Below, in pieces: positions 14,779 to 21,834 of a stretch of 30,355 nt of DNA. The stretch lies in IMG/VR virus record IMGVR_UViG_3300036791_000272, positions 1-30,355 of that record; one strand, given 5' to 3'. Every line of letters begins with the position of its first letter. Position 1 is the first letter of the stretch. The DNA is from a virus. The notes below the pieces were generated by a model. The model was not told the origin of the DNA and searched no databases. It worked only from the letters and a program-made list of their open reading frames with translations. A program made the translations under genes and the position numbers.

Positions 14779-15222
14779 TTACTTGCCCTGTCGGAGCGCT
14801 TCGAGATTCGGCATTGGTGCCGACTGGCTCAGGATGTCGAGCGGAGCATCGTCGAGCGTGCCCGCTGCAAGCGCGGTCGGCGGAATCAGGTACAGCTTCT
14901 GCCCCAACACCGCGTAGCTCACGTCGGAGCGTGCGTCCCAAACGCGCGTAGGCCGAGCTTGGCCGACGGCGTAGGTAGCCTCGACGCCACACACCGAATA
15001 GGCGGCGAACGGAATCCGCACTTCGGGCACCGTGCCGTGGCTGTAGATGAATTGCGGATCGCCTTGTCCCTTACTCGCCATCAGGATGAAGCCGCTCCGC
15101 ACTTCGGCACTCGTGTACAGCGGCTTGTGCTTTTTGTCGAAGCCCGTGCGGATCTTGATCGTCGGCGTCGGCGGCTGCGCGATGGCGCTTGCGAGGATAG
15201 CGAAGAAAACAAAAAGTTTCAT
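14779..15222 (-). CDS. Exported protein of unknown function
   Basis: This 147-residue protein starts at ATG 15222 with a typical signal peptide (MKLFVFFAILASAIAQ, probable cleavage after AIA). The mature part is beta-rich: PTIKIRTGFDKKHKPLY, SAEVRSGFILMAS, RIPFAAYSVCG, RPTRVWDARSDVSYAVLGQKLYLIPP. It has two cysteines in total, so it may lack disulfides. It is bracketed by two terminators and so may be its own unit. An exported single gene in a temperate phage suggests a lysogenic-conversion or superinfection-exclusion gene. No family recognised. Confidence 0.78.
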   Translation of the reverse strand: MKLFVFFAILASAIAQPPTPTIKIRTGFDKKHKPLYTSAEVRSGFILMASKGQGDPQFIYSHGTVPEVRIPFAAYSVCGVEATYAVGQARPTRVWDARSDVSYAVLGQKLYLIPPTALAAGTLDDAPLDILSQSAPMPNLEALRQGK

Positions 15223-15276
15223 ATTTTGATTCGACGATGCGAACTTCCGTTTCCGTTGCGGCCATGACGTGAAACG

Positions 15277-15308
15277 AAAAAAGCCGCATCCCGTGCGAAG
15301 GATGCGGC
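15277..15308 (-). terminator. Intrinsic terminator after the small zinc-ribbon gene
   Basis: On the minus strand GCCGCATCC, a TTCGCAC loop, GGGATGCGGC and TTTTTT form a strong hairpin plus T tract. It closes the leftward block that ends at 15389 and isolates the exported protein gene downstream. Confidence 0.88.
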
Positions 15309-15388
15309 ACTCGAAGGGCATCGAGTCTCAAAACCGAAAAAGTGACCGGATTCAGGATATCATCCGTCGTCGCCGGGAAGTGCGATCT

Positions 15389-15568
15389 TCATGCCGCATC
15401 CATCCTCGCGCAGAATTCGCAGGGGCACTTGCCTTCACGCCAGCCGTGCCAAGTCGTCTCGCGGATTTTGCTTTTGCACTTCCACGCTGCGCGTCCGCGC
15501 TTGTGATTCTTTTTTGTCTCGCCGCAATGAATGCAGCGGTCGGGTCGCGTTGTCGCTTTGGTTCTCAT
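15389..15568 (-). CDS. Small zinc-ribbon-like protein (59 aa)
   Basis: The start ATG 15568 has a strong GGAGGGG six bases upstream. The basic protein has cysteine pairs RCIHCGETKKNH and CPCEFC, with a lone KCK between, typical of small zinc-binding phage proteins. The 5' 134 bp overlap the end of the preceding gene in another frame. The overlap is unusually long for this window, so either the upstream protein really ends later than needed or this gene is an overlapping addition. Function unknown. Confidence 0.65.
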   Translation of the reverse strand: MRTKATTRPDRCIHCGETKKNHKRGRAAWKCKSKIRETTWHGWREGKCPCEFCARMDAA

Positions 15569-16079
15569 GATCACCCCTCCAAATCACGTCTTCAATTCGC
15601 GTCTCGCCCGTGAGCAGCGGATAGTGCGCCCACGGTGTGTCGAGCACGCTGTAAAGTCTCTGTCGCCCGCTGGCTTTGTACATGGAGCGGACGAAGTCGG
15701 GCCGGAACGGAATCCCGAGATACGTTGTGTCGTCGCGCGTGCCTTCTTCCCACGCGAGATCGACGGCTTGCGTCGGATCGTCGTCGCGGACGACCCACGC
15801 GTGATGAACTGCGGTCCCGAGAGAATGCGGAGTAAGCGCATAGCCCTCGCAATAGATCCAGCGTCTGATGCGCTGGCTCAAAACGTAGGACTGGTAGAAA
15901 CATGCTTTCGGGAGCGGCGGAATCGGCGGCTGCTCACGAGATCGCTCGAAAGCGACCCCGTGACGCAGCACGAAGTCTTCGATTGAGACGAACGGATACG
16001 GCCAGTCGAGAGGCTTGCCTTTGCGCTGGAAGCTCACAAAGAACTCTAGTTGCTGGCGTAGTGATTCGAGCGGCGTCAT
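15435..16079 (-). CDS. Putative C-H-D triad protein (transglutaminase-like)
   Basis: This 214-residue protein starts in a 4-bp overlap with the upstream gene. Its core shows KACFYQSYVLSQ (Cys60), WIYCEGYAL, VHHAWVVRDD (His93) and QAVDLAWEEG (Asp107), then YLGIPFRPDF. A Cys, then H-A-W, then D-x-x-W is the arrangement of papain/transglutaminase-like folds, and this pattern recurs in uncharacterised bacterial and phage proteins. Function is not established; peptidase, acyl transfer or deamidation are possible. The last ~45 residues overlap the zinc-ribbon gene and look less ordered. Confidence 0.75.
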   Translation of the reverse strand: MTPLESLRQQLEFFVSFQRKGKPLDWPYPFVSIEDFVLRHGVAFERSREQPPIPPLPKACFYQSYVLSQRIRRWIYCEGYALTPHSLGTAVHHAWVVRDDDPTQAVDLAWEEGTRDDTTYLGIPFRPDFVRSMYKASGRQRLYSVLDTPWAHYPLLTGETRIEDVIWRGDHENQSDNATRPLHSLRRDKKESQARTRSVEVQKQNPRDDLARLA

Positions 16080-16387
16080 CTCGGCAGTTTTCCTTTCATG
16101 TCTTCCAGAACGCGCTCGTGTTGCTGCTCCGCTTCGAGCCACGTCGCGCAGCGGTCGCAAAATACAATCTCGCTGTCGGTCCAGATCATCGTCTCGAATA
16201 AGAGCGGCGGACCTTCCATCCGCCAGTTGTGATCAATTCCGAGAAACACGGTCGAGACGAAACTCGTGCCGATCTTGTCCTGACGCACGATGCGGTCCGC
16301 CGTCGAGCGCCATTCGGCGTAGCGCAGCGGATCGTCTTCCGGCACGGGTGTCTGTCCGACGAGTATGTAGGTCATCGGGCGGTTCAT
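16076..16387 (-). CDS. Conserved phage hypothetical protein
   Basis: This 103-residue protein starts with ATG 16387 (AGAGGA upstream) in a 4-bp overlap with the preceding gene. It shows the pattern TYILVGQTPVPEDD, SFVSTVFLGIDHNW, GPPLLFETMIW and FCDRCATWLEAEQQHERV, which I recognise as a widespread phage/prophage family without known function. The CxxC near the end may bind zinc in a dimer. Gene order and overlaps place it in a replication-linked accessory operon. Confidence 0.85.
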   Translation of the reverse strand: MNRPMTYILVGQTPVPEDDPLRYAEWRSTADRIVRQDKIGTSFVSTVFLGIDHNWRMEGPPLLFETMIWTDSEIVFCDRCATWLEAEQQHERVLEDMKGKLPR

Positions 16388-16590
16388 CGGTCCTCTAGGC
16401 GAATGTCGCGAAGCAGCGGGCACGCTTCCATGTCGGGTTCGAGTCCGTCGATCTTCATCCGGCACGGCGAGTGCGACCCCGTGACGATGCCGCACTGGTT
16501 GCCGTGCGTCGGAATCAGAACGAACGGGTACGACGGCCCATCACGCGCCATGTTGACGAACATCGAATAGCCATAGAACCAACAAGGCAT
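16384..16590 (-). CDS. Small hypothetical protein (68 aa)
   Basis: The gene starts with ATG 16590 preceded by GGAGGA and ends in a 4-bp overlap with the next gene, so it belongs to a coupled chain. The protein (MPCWFYGYSMFVNMARDG, YPFVLIPTHGNQCGIVTG, LEPDMEACPLLRDI) has four cysteines and no recognised family. Function unknown. Confidence 0.7.
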   Translation of the reverse strand: MPCWFYGYSMFVNMARDGPSYPFVLIPTHGNQCGIVTGSHSPCRMKIDGLEPDMEACPLLRDIRLEDR

Positions 16591-16808
16591 CAGTCATCCT
16601 CCGGTCGTTCCCGCTCGTAGCATGTGGGACAGAAGCAGACCCCGCCGACTCGTGGATCGGGACCACCCATAAGCAATGGTTCATGACCGCACTCCAGCCC
16701 CACTTCGTGGACATTCTCGACGAACGCAATTGGGCGACGCACCCACAGAATTCGTCGTTGAAACCGCGCGTCCCGACATGGCGTCTCGTTGCTGCGATAG
16801 AGCGGCAT
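16590..16808 (-). CDS. Small zinc-binding protein (72 aa)
   Basis: This 72-residue protein has a CGH...CFCPTCYE arrangement (VGLECGHEPLL, GVCFCPTCYERER) that fits a treble-clef or zinc-ribbon site. It starts at ATG 16808, GGAGGA upstream, and shares one base with the next start (TGATG). The same CGH ... CxxC pattern recurs in the paralogues at 22448-22678 and 22675-22899. Role unknown. Confidence 0.72.
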   Translation of the reverse strand: MPLYRSNETPCRDARFQRRILWVRRPIAFVENVHEVGLECGHEPLLMGGPDPRVGGVCFCPTCYERERPEDD

Positions 16809-16810
16809 GT

Positions 16811-17089
16811 TCAGTAATCCTCCGGTAGCAAGATAGTCGTCGCCGAGCGGTCGGCTTCGGTGATGATGTAGATCTTCGTTCCGTCGGCGAGATGATACGC
16901 CGAGAATAGTCGCCCGCCGTTCTTGAGCGCGAGATGATTCAGCTTTTTGTCGTGATGATCGAGATCGCCCCAGTCGCCCGTCAGATGACGACGAATGAAC
17001 ACGGTCGCCTCGTCGCCACTGACGGAAAGCGCAAGCAAAGCGCCGGGAGTCGCGGTGATCACGCCGAACTGAAATTGAAGCGTGCTCAA
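16811..17089 (-). CDS. Conserved phage/plasmid hypothetical protein
   Basis: This 92-residue protein starts at TTG 17089, chosen because AGGAG stands at the right distance and the codon overlaps the upstream stop by 4 bp. The sequence STLQFQFGVITATPGALLAL, IRRHLTGDWGDL, LFSAYHLADGTKIYIITEADRSATTILLPEDY is that of a very common family in plasmids and phages, sometimes mislabelled as a restriction subunit. The true function is not known. Confidence 0.85.
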   Translation of the reverse strand: MSTLQFQFGVITATPGALLALSVSGDEATVFIRRHLTGDWGDLDHHDKKLNHLALKNGGRLFSAYHLADGTKIYIITEADRSATTILLPEDY

Positions 17090-17388
17090 TTGACGCACTC
17101 CTTCACTTTGCGCCGATTCGGCAATTTGAGAATGCTCTTTTGAGCGTTCGTGATCTCGCGCCACAGAGCGGCGTTACCCATGATCGCGGCGAGAGTGTTC
17201 ACCCCGGTAAGTCTGTCGATCTCTTCGAGAGTGCGGAATTGTTTGAGGTTGAGGTCGATAATCAACAGACTCGCGCACCAGCCGCAGAGATACGGCGCGA
17301 AGCGCGGAATCTCTTTCGGAGGATTGCCCCACGGCGAAGAGACGAGAGCGTCGATCTCGCCATCGCATTTTGGACAGTTGATCGTCAC
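17086..17388 (-). CDS. Zinc-ribbon protein (100 aa)
   Basis: The protein starts at GTG 17388 in a 4-bp overlap (GTGA) and has AAGGGGG upstream. An N-terminal INCPKCDGEI and later YLCGWCASLLIID give two CxxC knuckles. The second half is helical (TLEEIDRLTGVNTLAAIM, WREITNAQKSIL). It is a plausible DNA- or RNA-binding accessory protein of unknown function. Confidence 0.75.
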   Translation of the reverse strand: MTINCPKCDGEIDALVSSPWGNPPKEIPRFAPYLCGWCASLLIIDLNLKQFRTLEEIDRLTGVNTLAAIMGNAALWREITNAQKSILKLPNRRKVKECVN

Positions 17389-17705
17389 GCCGCCCCCTTT
17401 TGCATCTCATGAACGACGCGCTTCGGCTTTAAGTCGTAGGCCGTCGCGTCGAAGTAAGCCGTCAGTGGCAAAGTCGGGTTCTTCCGAGCAATGTCGGTCG
17501 TTAGGAACTCGTGCAGTGCCGCCTTGCCTTCTTTCGTGATGTGGAAGCCGTACTTCGGTCGATACGCGCACCAACGCCGGATGAGCATCGAGCGGAAAGG
17601 TCGCTGATCCCACTGTTGCGCGTCTTCGATAGTCATGTAGCCCTTCGTGTCGTTGTCGTAAAGCATTCGGAGCATCGGATATTGTCGGTTGCTCAGTCGC
17701 GTCAT
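17385..17705 (-). CDS. Hypothetical protein, possible winged-helix fold
   Basis: This 106-residue protein has an outstanding ribosome site (AGGAGGTGG) and overlaps the upstream stop by 4 bp. The pattern RQYPMLRMLYDND, TIEDAQQWDQRPFRSML, RPKYGFHITKEGKAALHEFL resembles small winged-helix proteins (helix-turn-helix then GFHITKEGK wing). A regulatory role is possible. The C-terminal third is Pro/Lys rich. Not assigned to a family. Confidence 0.75.
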   Translation of the reverse strand: MTRLSNRQYPMLRMLYDNDTKGYMTIEDAQQWDQRPFRSMLIRRWCAYRPKYGFHITKEGKAALHEFLTTDIARKNPTLPLTAYFDATAYDLKPKRVVHEMQKGAA

Positions 17706-18196
17706 GCAGCCACCTCCTGATTCGCGTTAGGTTGAAGTTTGACGAGCGGCTTCTTCGACTTCTTTGCTGCCGCCCTCTGCTTCGCTCTGCCCGCTTCCAT
17801 CGCCGCGAGACGTTCCCGGCGTTTCTGGGGCGACAGTGCCGCCCACTCGCGCTTTCTTTGCCGAGTAATCTTCGCGACCCACTTCGCGTGATCGGGATGA
17901 GCTTTGCTCGACACGGGAATGTGAGCCACTCGCTTCTGCTCTCGAATCTTCATCCGCCGCTGCATTTCGAGCTTGCGCTCTTCGGGATCGTCCGACCAAC
18001 TGCTCTTGATCTTGCGCGGGCGTCCGACGACGCGCTTATCTTCAAGTACGGTCGGCTGTTCTTGCAAGATGCCGAGCATCGTCTTCATCTCGTCGATTTG
18101 CTGTTGCATTTTCTCAAGCATAAAGTTCATTCCAGGCAAGAGCGCGGCAACACCCATCTTTGCGTAGCTAGTCGTCTCTTCGTCTCGTTTCATCAT
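17702..18196 (-). CDS. Basic coiled-coil hypothetical protein
   Basis: This 164-residue protein starts at ATG 18196 with GAGGAG upstream. Residues 10-48 (MGVAALLPGMNFMLEKMQQQIDEM) form an amphipathic coiled coil. Then comes a short VGRPRKIK (58-64) resembling an AT-hook, then a strongly basic helical half ending in KKSKKPLVKL. It probably binds nucleic acid. It is the first gene after a 131-bp gap holding a palindrome, so it may begin a transcript. Confidence 0.75.
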   Translation of the reverse strand: MMKRDEETTSYAKMGVAALLPGMNFMLEKMQQQIDEMKTMLGILQEQPTVLEDKRVVGRPRKIKSSWSDDPEERKLEMQRRMKIREQKRVAHIPVSSKAHPDHAKWVAKITRQRKREWAALSPQKRRERLAAMEAGRAKQRAAAKKSKKPLVKLQPNANQEVAA

Positions 18197-18296
18197 TCGT
18201 TTAGTCTCCTCTTAAAGCACAACATGCTGTTTCATGACAGAAGCACGTCGTATTTAAACTACATGAACTCAATGCATCGACTTCACGCAAATGATA

Positions 18297-18308
18297 TCGG
18301 AATTCCGA
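18297..18308. promoter_or_regulatory. 12-bp palindrome, candidate operator (copy 1)
   Basis: TCGGAATTCCGA is a perfect palindrome in the gap upstream of the 17702-18196 gene. An identical 12-mer stands at 28571-28582 in the other main control region. Placement of both in gene-free DNA suggests a repressor or activator site. No well-spaced promoter is clear here. Confidence 0.5.
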
Positions 18309-18327
18309 CACGTATGTGCCTAAGCTC

Positions 18328-19176
18328 TCATGCAGCATGGGAGTATTGCTTCACGAGCAGCGGCAAGAGTCCCCAAGAGCGCATGTCCCTGAACTTCTGC
18401 CGATGCGAGAGCGCGACTAGCAAGCCGTGGATCGCGCGTCCGTCCATGCCCCGGCCCGCATCGAGGATTTGCCTGATGATCTCGTCGTCGGGCGGCGGTA
18501 GTCCGCATTGCTTGCCGAGTTCGCCGAGCGACTCGCGAAGGATGCTCACGTCTTCCGGGTTGTGCGGCCAGAAGTCCGTCGGCGCGGCCCTCGCTCTCGA
18601 CGGCGTTTCTTGGGGACCGTCGTCGGCGCGTTGCCGCGTCTCCCTCGCGGGCGGCTTGCGCTGCGTTTTGTGCTCCGCCGAAGGCGTCGGCGGCGAGGCG
18701 CGTTTCGCCGACGAAGGAGGCGCACCGGAAGACCCTGAAGATCCTGAAGATCCTGACGGGCTAGGCCGTGCCTTAGCATTGCCTTGTACGTGCCTAGATT
18801 CTGCTTGCTCTGAAGTGGTTGACGCGTGGGCACTTGCGCCGTTCATTTCAGGGATCACGCTATCGGCTTCGCGGGGGTGCGGGTGTTGGTGCTTGTGCCA
18901 GTTTACAATTTGCAGGTAGCACTTGCCCTCGATCTCGTACCTGTGGATAAAGCCGCTTTCGCACAGTTTTTCAACCAAAGTTTCCACAGTCTTAAAAGTC
19001 ACATCTTCCCAGAGCGGCATCGCCTCTGCCTTGATGCGTTTCGGGCGGTCTTCGAGTCTGCCTTCGCGATCCGCCAGCATCCAGAGTCCGGTGAACAGAA
19101 TGTACGCGGGCATTCCGAGATCGCAGAGTTCCTCGTTCGTCATGATTCCAGGTTTGATGGAGCGTGCTCTCGCCAT
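18328..19176 (-). CDS. Phage replication initiation/organiser-like protein
   Basis: This 282-residue protein has an N-terminal domain (residues 1-105) with RARSIKPGIMTNEELCDL, FTGLWMLADREGRLEDRPKRIKAEAMPLW, ETLVEKLCESGFIHRYEIEGKCYLQIVNW and HKHQHPHPREADS. This is the pattern of winged-helix replisome organisers in many temperate phages. A long Ser/Gly/Pro/Arg linker follows (residues ~120-195, with SGSSGSSGSSG). The C-terminal ~85 residues (EDVSILRESLGELGKQ to WGLLPLLVKQYSH) are helical and could contact a helicase. The start at ATG 19176 follows AAAGG. A separate helicase is not visible in the window. Confidence 0.85.
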   Translation of the reverse strand: MARARSIKPGIMTNEELCDLGMPAYILFTGLWMLADREGRLEDRPKRIKAEAMPLWEDVTFKTVETLVEKLCESGFIHRYEIEGKCYLQIVNWHKHQHPHPREADSVIPEMNGASAHASTTSEQAESRHVQGNAKARPSPSGSSGSSGSSGAPPSSAKRASPPTPSAEHKTQRKPPARETRQRADDGPQETPSRARAAPTDFWPHNPEDVSILRESLGELGKQCGLPPPDDEIIRQILDAGRGMDGRAIHGLLVALSHRQKFRDMRSWGLLPLLVKQYSHAA

Positions 19177-19178
19177 AG

Positions 19179-19538
19179 CTATTGTGCCTTTCGGTTGATG
19201 TCGAGCCACGCGACGAGCGCGTCGATGGAATCGACGGTCGCGACGGCGAGGCCGTATAGCCGAAGCTCGACGTGTTTCTGCTCTTGCTCTGGCGTGGGTA
19301 CTTCGCCGGGGCGCTTGACCTCCAGGTAGAACGCGGGAAAATCCGGGTGCGCCACGATGTAGTCGGGCGTGCCTTTCGGATGCGCCTTGATGAAGCGCCG
19401 ACCGTCGAGCGACTTGAACGTGCCCGAGTGCAGACGCTCCGGTCGGTAGCGTTTGAGATGCAGCACGTCGAGGCATAGCTTCTCGACGTCGTTCTCGACG
19501 AGACGCGGCTTAGGCGGATGTAGTCGGAAGTGTCTCAC
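19179..19538 (-). CDS. VRR-NUC domain nuclease
   Basis: This 119-residue protein has the VRR-NUC signature: an N-terminal ENDVEKLCLDVL helix, KGTPDYIVAHP (Asp59), FYLEVKRPGEVPTPEQEQ (Glu73, Lys75, Gln85) and LYGLAVATVDSIDALVAWL. These stand-alone phage enzymes act on DNA junctions or flaps in replication and recombination. The start is GTG 19538, overlapping the upstream gene by 29 bp. Confidence 0.92.
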   Translation of the reverse strand: MRHFRLHPPKPRLVENDVEKLCLDVLHLKRYRPERLHSGTFKSLDGRRFIKAHPKGTPDYIVAHPDFPAFYLEVKRPGEVPTPEQEQKHVELRLYGLAVATVDSIDALVAWLDINRKAQ

Positions 19539-19713
19539 CGACGATTACCTCGACATGGTACGTTTCGCAGACGCCGAGAAACTTGAGCCATTCCGGCTCC
19601 GTCAGAACGCAGACGCCGCACACATGCCAGTGACCCAAGCGACGGCTCCACAGGGTCGCGTGATAGTGCAGCGATCCGGCGATGACCTGAGTCTTCACCA
19701 TTACGCGGAACAT
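19510..19713 (-). CDS. Small hypothetical protein (67 aa)
   Basis: A very good ribosome site (GGGAGG) precedes ATG 19713, and the protein overlaps both neighbours (13 and 29 bp). It reads MFRVMVKTQVIAGSLHYHATLW, HWHVCGVCVLTEPEWLKFLGVCETYHVEVIVG and is well ordered, with a CGVC pair and several histidines. I recognise no family. It is real by spacing and codon use. Confidence 0.72.
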   Translation of the reverse strand: MFRVMVKTQVIAGSLHYHATLWSRRLGHWHVCGVCVLTEPEWLKFLGVCETYHVEVIVGETLPTTSA

Positions 19714-20042
19714 TTGGCAACCTCCCGCAAGAGCGCGGCGATCTGGTGCTGGCACTTCTCGCACACGCGCTCGTCGTAGGCGAGGTAGTTGTCGAGCGGC
19801 GTGGCTCCGCGTCGGTGGTACGCCTCGATGGGCTGGTAGCAGAACGTGCGCTCGACGCCGACCATCTGCGCGTGGCGCACGCCGTCGAAGTGGCGCACGG
19901 TGAGCATGGAGCGGTGCGCCATCATCTGCTGCAACGGGTGAAGCTGAAGGTTGAGCGCGGCTCCGTGGCTGCGCTCTTCGAGGCAGTAGGAGCACGCGAG
20001 TTTGCCGTTGGGAATATCGCGCGGGCACGTCGGGCACTTCAT
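19701..20042 (-). CDS. Zinc-ribbon protein (113 aa)
   Basis: This protein begins MKCPTCPRDIPNGKLACSYCLEE, a rubredoxin-like pair of CxxC knuckles, and has a second pair near the end (ERVCEKCQHQIAALL). The middle includes GVERTFCYQPIEAYH. ATG 20042 follows GGAGG closely and overlaps the upstream stop by 4 bp. Likely a nucleic-acid-binding accessory protein; function unknown. Confidence 0.75.
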   Translation of the reverse strand: MKCPTCPRDIPNGKLACSYCLEERSHGAALNLQLHPLQQMMAHRSMLTVRHFDGVRHAQMVGVERTFCYQPIEAYHRRGATPLDNYLAYDERVCEKCQHQIAALLREVAKCSA

Positions 20043-20224
20043 GCCGACCTCCACGCGTCGAGCTTGTCGAGGCACGCTTGCGGAAGCGCCGTCGCCAGAA
20101 CTTTGTACGGTGTACAAAAATCCTGATCTTCCGCTGCTTCTGCTGCTTCTACGGCCTTGATACCATAAGCAAGTGGTTTGCTTTCAATCCCACCGGGAAA
20201 AGACCTTCTAGTCCCTGAACGCAT
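20039..20224 (-). CDS. Small hypothetical protein (61 aa)
   Basis: This is the first gene of the leftward block. ATG 20224 has a perfect AGGAGG eight bases upstream. The protein (GTRRSFPGGIESKPLAYG, KAVEAAEAAEDQDFC, ATALPQACLDKLDAWRS) has no known family. Its coding region contains the inverted repeat at 20102-20118, so the DNA may have a second role as a binding site. Confidence 0.7.
   Translation of the reverse strand: MRSGTRRSFPGGIESKPLAYGIKAVEAAEAAEDQDFCTPYKVLATALPQACLDKLDAWRSA
20102..20118. promoter_or_regulatory. Inverted repeat TTTGTAC-GGT-GTACAAA
   Basis: A perfect 7-bp inverted repeat with a 3-bp spacer lies inside the first gene of the leftward block. Its TTTGTACGGTGT half recurs on the other strand at 20278-20289. 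It is a candidate operator or recombinase arm site. Confidence 0.5.
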
Positions 20225-20277
20225 TTTTGTACCCTCCTAATCGCTTCATTCTTCAGTACTTCCTTCCAGCACCCAAA

Positions 20278-20301
20278 ACACCGTACAAAATCCCGTACAA
20301 T
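20278..20301. promoter_or_regulatory. Tandem GTACAA sites between the divergent genes
   Basis: ACACCGTACAAA followed by CCCGTACAAT places two like-oriented half-sites 12 bp apart, just before the plus-strand genes. Together with 20102-20118 and the TTTTTGTAC at 20224-20232 they form a cluster within 200 bp of the integrase module. TACAAT at 20296-20301 could serve as a -10 box, but no good -35 is visible. Confidence 0.5.
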
Positions 20302-20319
20302 AGTGTTCGGTATTCTTCT

Positions 20320-20577
20320 ATGACGAACAACAACGAACGACAAACGATGAACGGTGCGATCTGCGCACCCGAGACGACGCACCTCGTCGCGATCACCTAC
20401 GACGACGCGATGAAGCTGTACCGCGAGAACGGACGCAAGCCCTTCTCGTTCGTCGCCGCGCCCTACGGCATCCTGAAGACGATCACAATCCAGAGCAACA
20501 ACGTCGTCGCCTCGCCGCCGGATGCAGCCCGCGCTCACTACGAATGGTTGACGGCGAATCGCCGCAGCCGCCGATAA
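20320..20577 (+). CDS. Hypothetical protein upstream of integrase
   Basis: This protein is 85 residues from ATG 20320 (a second ATG at 20347 is possible; neither has a Shine-Dalgarno, so it may be leaderless). It reads ETTHLVAITYDDAMKLYRENGRKPFSFVAAPYGILKTITIQSNNVVASPPDAARAHYEWL. It is compact and soluble, with no recognised family. It lies 24 bp before the integrase and in the same direction, so it may be co-transcribed with it. Confidence 0.68.
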   Translation: MTNNNERQTMNGAICAPETTHLVAITYDDAMKLYRENGRKPFSFVAAPYGILKTITIQSNNVVASPPDAARAHYEWLTANRRSRR

Positions 20578-20601
20578 CGAAAAAAGACTAAGGGAACCGA
20601 A

Positions 20602-21834
20602 ATGACCAAAAAACAAAACAACCTGACGATGTACAGACGGCACGCCGCATCCTGCGAAGTGAGCAAGCCGAAGATCCTCGACAAGTGCGAGTGCCCACTC
20701 TGGGTTCACGGCAAGTTGCGCGGAAAGTTCATCCGCGAGTCGCTCGAAACGCGCGGCCAGATCGCCGGATTGCTCAAAGTGCAAGCCATGCTCGACGGCA
20801 AGGGCGGCGACGATCCGACCCCCGGTGGCGGCATCGCGCTGATCGGCAACGTGCCCAATAGCGAGAGGACGCTCGAATCCGCCGTCGAAGTGCTGATGAG
20901 CGGCAAGAAGAAGAGAGCGTCGAATACCAAGAAGCTGTACACGAACGCCTTCGGCCACTTCCGCGCCTACGCCGAAGCCCACGAGCGCGTGCTGCTCTCG
21001 CAGATCGACACGGACTTCATGCACCAGTACTTCGCCGAGTACGACGCCGGATGGAAGCAAGCGACGGCGCAGGGGCGGCTCACCCACCTTCGCGTGCTCT
21101 TCAACTTCTGCAAGAAGAAGAAGTGGATCACCGATGCGCCGACCGCTGATGCGGACCTCAACTACACGAAGGGCAAGATCGGCACGGGGAAAGTGAAGCG
21201 CGTGCCCTTCAAGCCGCACGAAGTGACGGCCATTCTCGCCGCCATCGAGCAGTTGCCCGAAGAGATCCGCGACCGCGCCAGAGCGCTGATCTACCTGATG
21301 CTCTACACCGGATGCCGCATCAGCGATGCGACCTTCTTCGAGCGCGAGTACCTCACGGCGAGTAACACCGCGAACTACTACGTCATCAAAACGCGCAAGC
21401 TGATCAGCCTCGCGCCGGAAGTGCAGCAAGCCGCTCTCGACGCGCTGAAGCGCTTGCCCGAGTCGGACGTGTACTTCTTTCAGCCCGACGCCGACGACGA
21501 CTACAGAGCGGCTCGTACGGCCCTCCGCGACGGCGCGGAGTTCTCGACGCTGATGCCGGATTACGAAGCCCGAGTGCGCGAGACGACCGCGCTCGTTGTG
21601 AAAGTGCTCCGACTCGCGAAGCTCGACGGCGCGTGCCACCGCTTCCGCGACACGTTCGCCGTCAACGCGCTCACCACGGGCTGCGACATCTTCAGCCTGT
21701 CGCAGATGTTGGGGCACTCCGATGTCCGCATCACGCAAGATCATTACCTCAAGCTCGTCGATGGCTACCAAGTTCAGATGAGCCAGAAGACGCGCGGACT
21801 AGCGTACATCTTCCCGATGACCGTCGCGTCATAG
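20602..21834 (+). CDS. int: Tyrosine recombinase integrase
   Basis: This 410-residue enzyme inserts and excises the phage genome. Catalytic residues are visible: Arg239 in YTGCRISDA, Lys263 in VIKTRK, His346 and Arg349 in CHRFRDTF, His372 in LGHSDVRIT, and Tyr382 in HYLKL. Residues 90-175 form the SAM-like core-binding domain (NTKKLYTNAFGHFRAYAEAH). The N-terminus has MYRRHAASCE, DKCECPLWVHGKLRGKFIRESL, a Cys/His-rich segment I associate with acidobacterial integrases. It ends by overlapping the opposing HTH gene by 6 bp. Confidence 0.95.
   Translation: MTKKQNNLTMYRRHAASCEVSKPKILDKCECPLWVHGKLRGKFIRESLETRGQIAGLLKVQAMLDGKGGDDPTPGGGIALIGNVPNSERTLESAVEVLMSGKKKRASNTKKLYTNAFGHFRAYAEAHERVLLSQIDTDFMHQYFAEYDAGWKQATAQGRLTHLRVLFNFCKKKKWITDAPTADADLNYTKGKIGTGKVKRVPFKPHEVTAILAAIEQLPEEIRDRARALIYLMLYTGCRISDATFFEREYLTASNTANYYVIKTRKLISLAPEVQQAALDALKRLPESDVYFFQPDADDDYRAARTALRDGAEFSTLMPDYEARVRETTALVVKVLRLAKLDGACHRFRDTFAVNALTTGCDIFSLSQMLGHSDVRITQDHYLKLVDGYQVQMSQKTRGLAYIFPMTVAS

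Noticed and set aside
20281-20320. Sigma70 promoter with -10 TACAAT for the integrase side
   Set aside because: No acceptable -35 at 16-18 bp; recorded only as part of the GTACAA site cluster.
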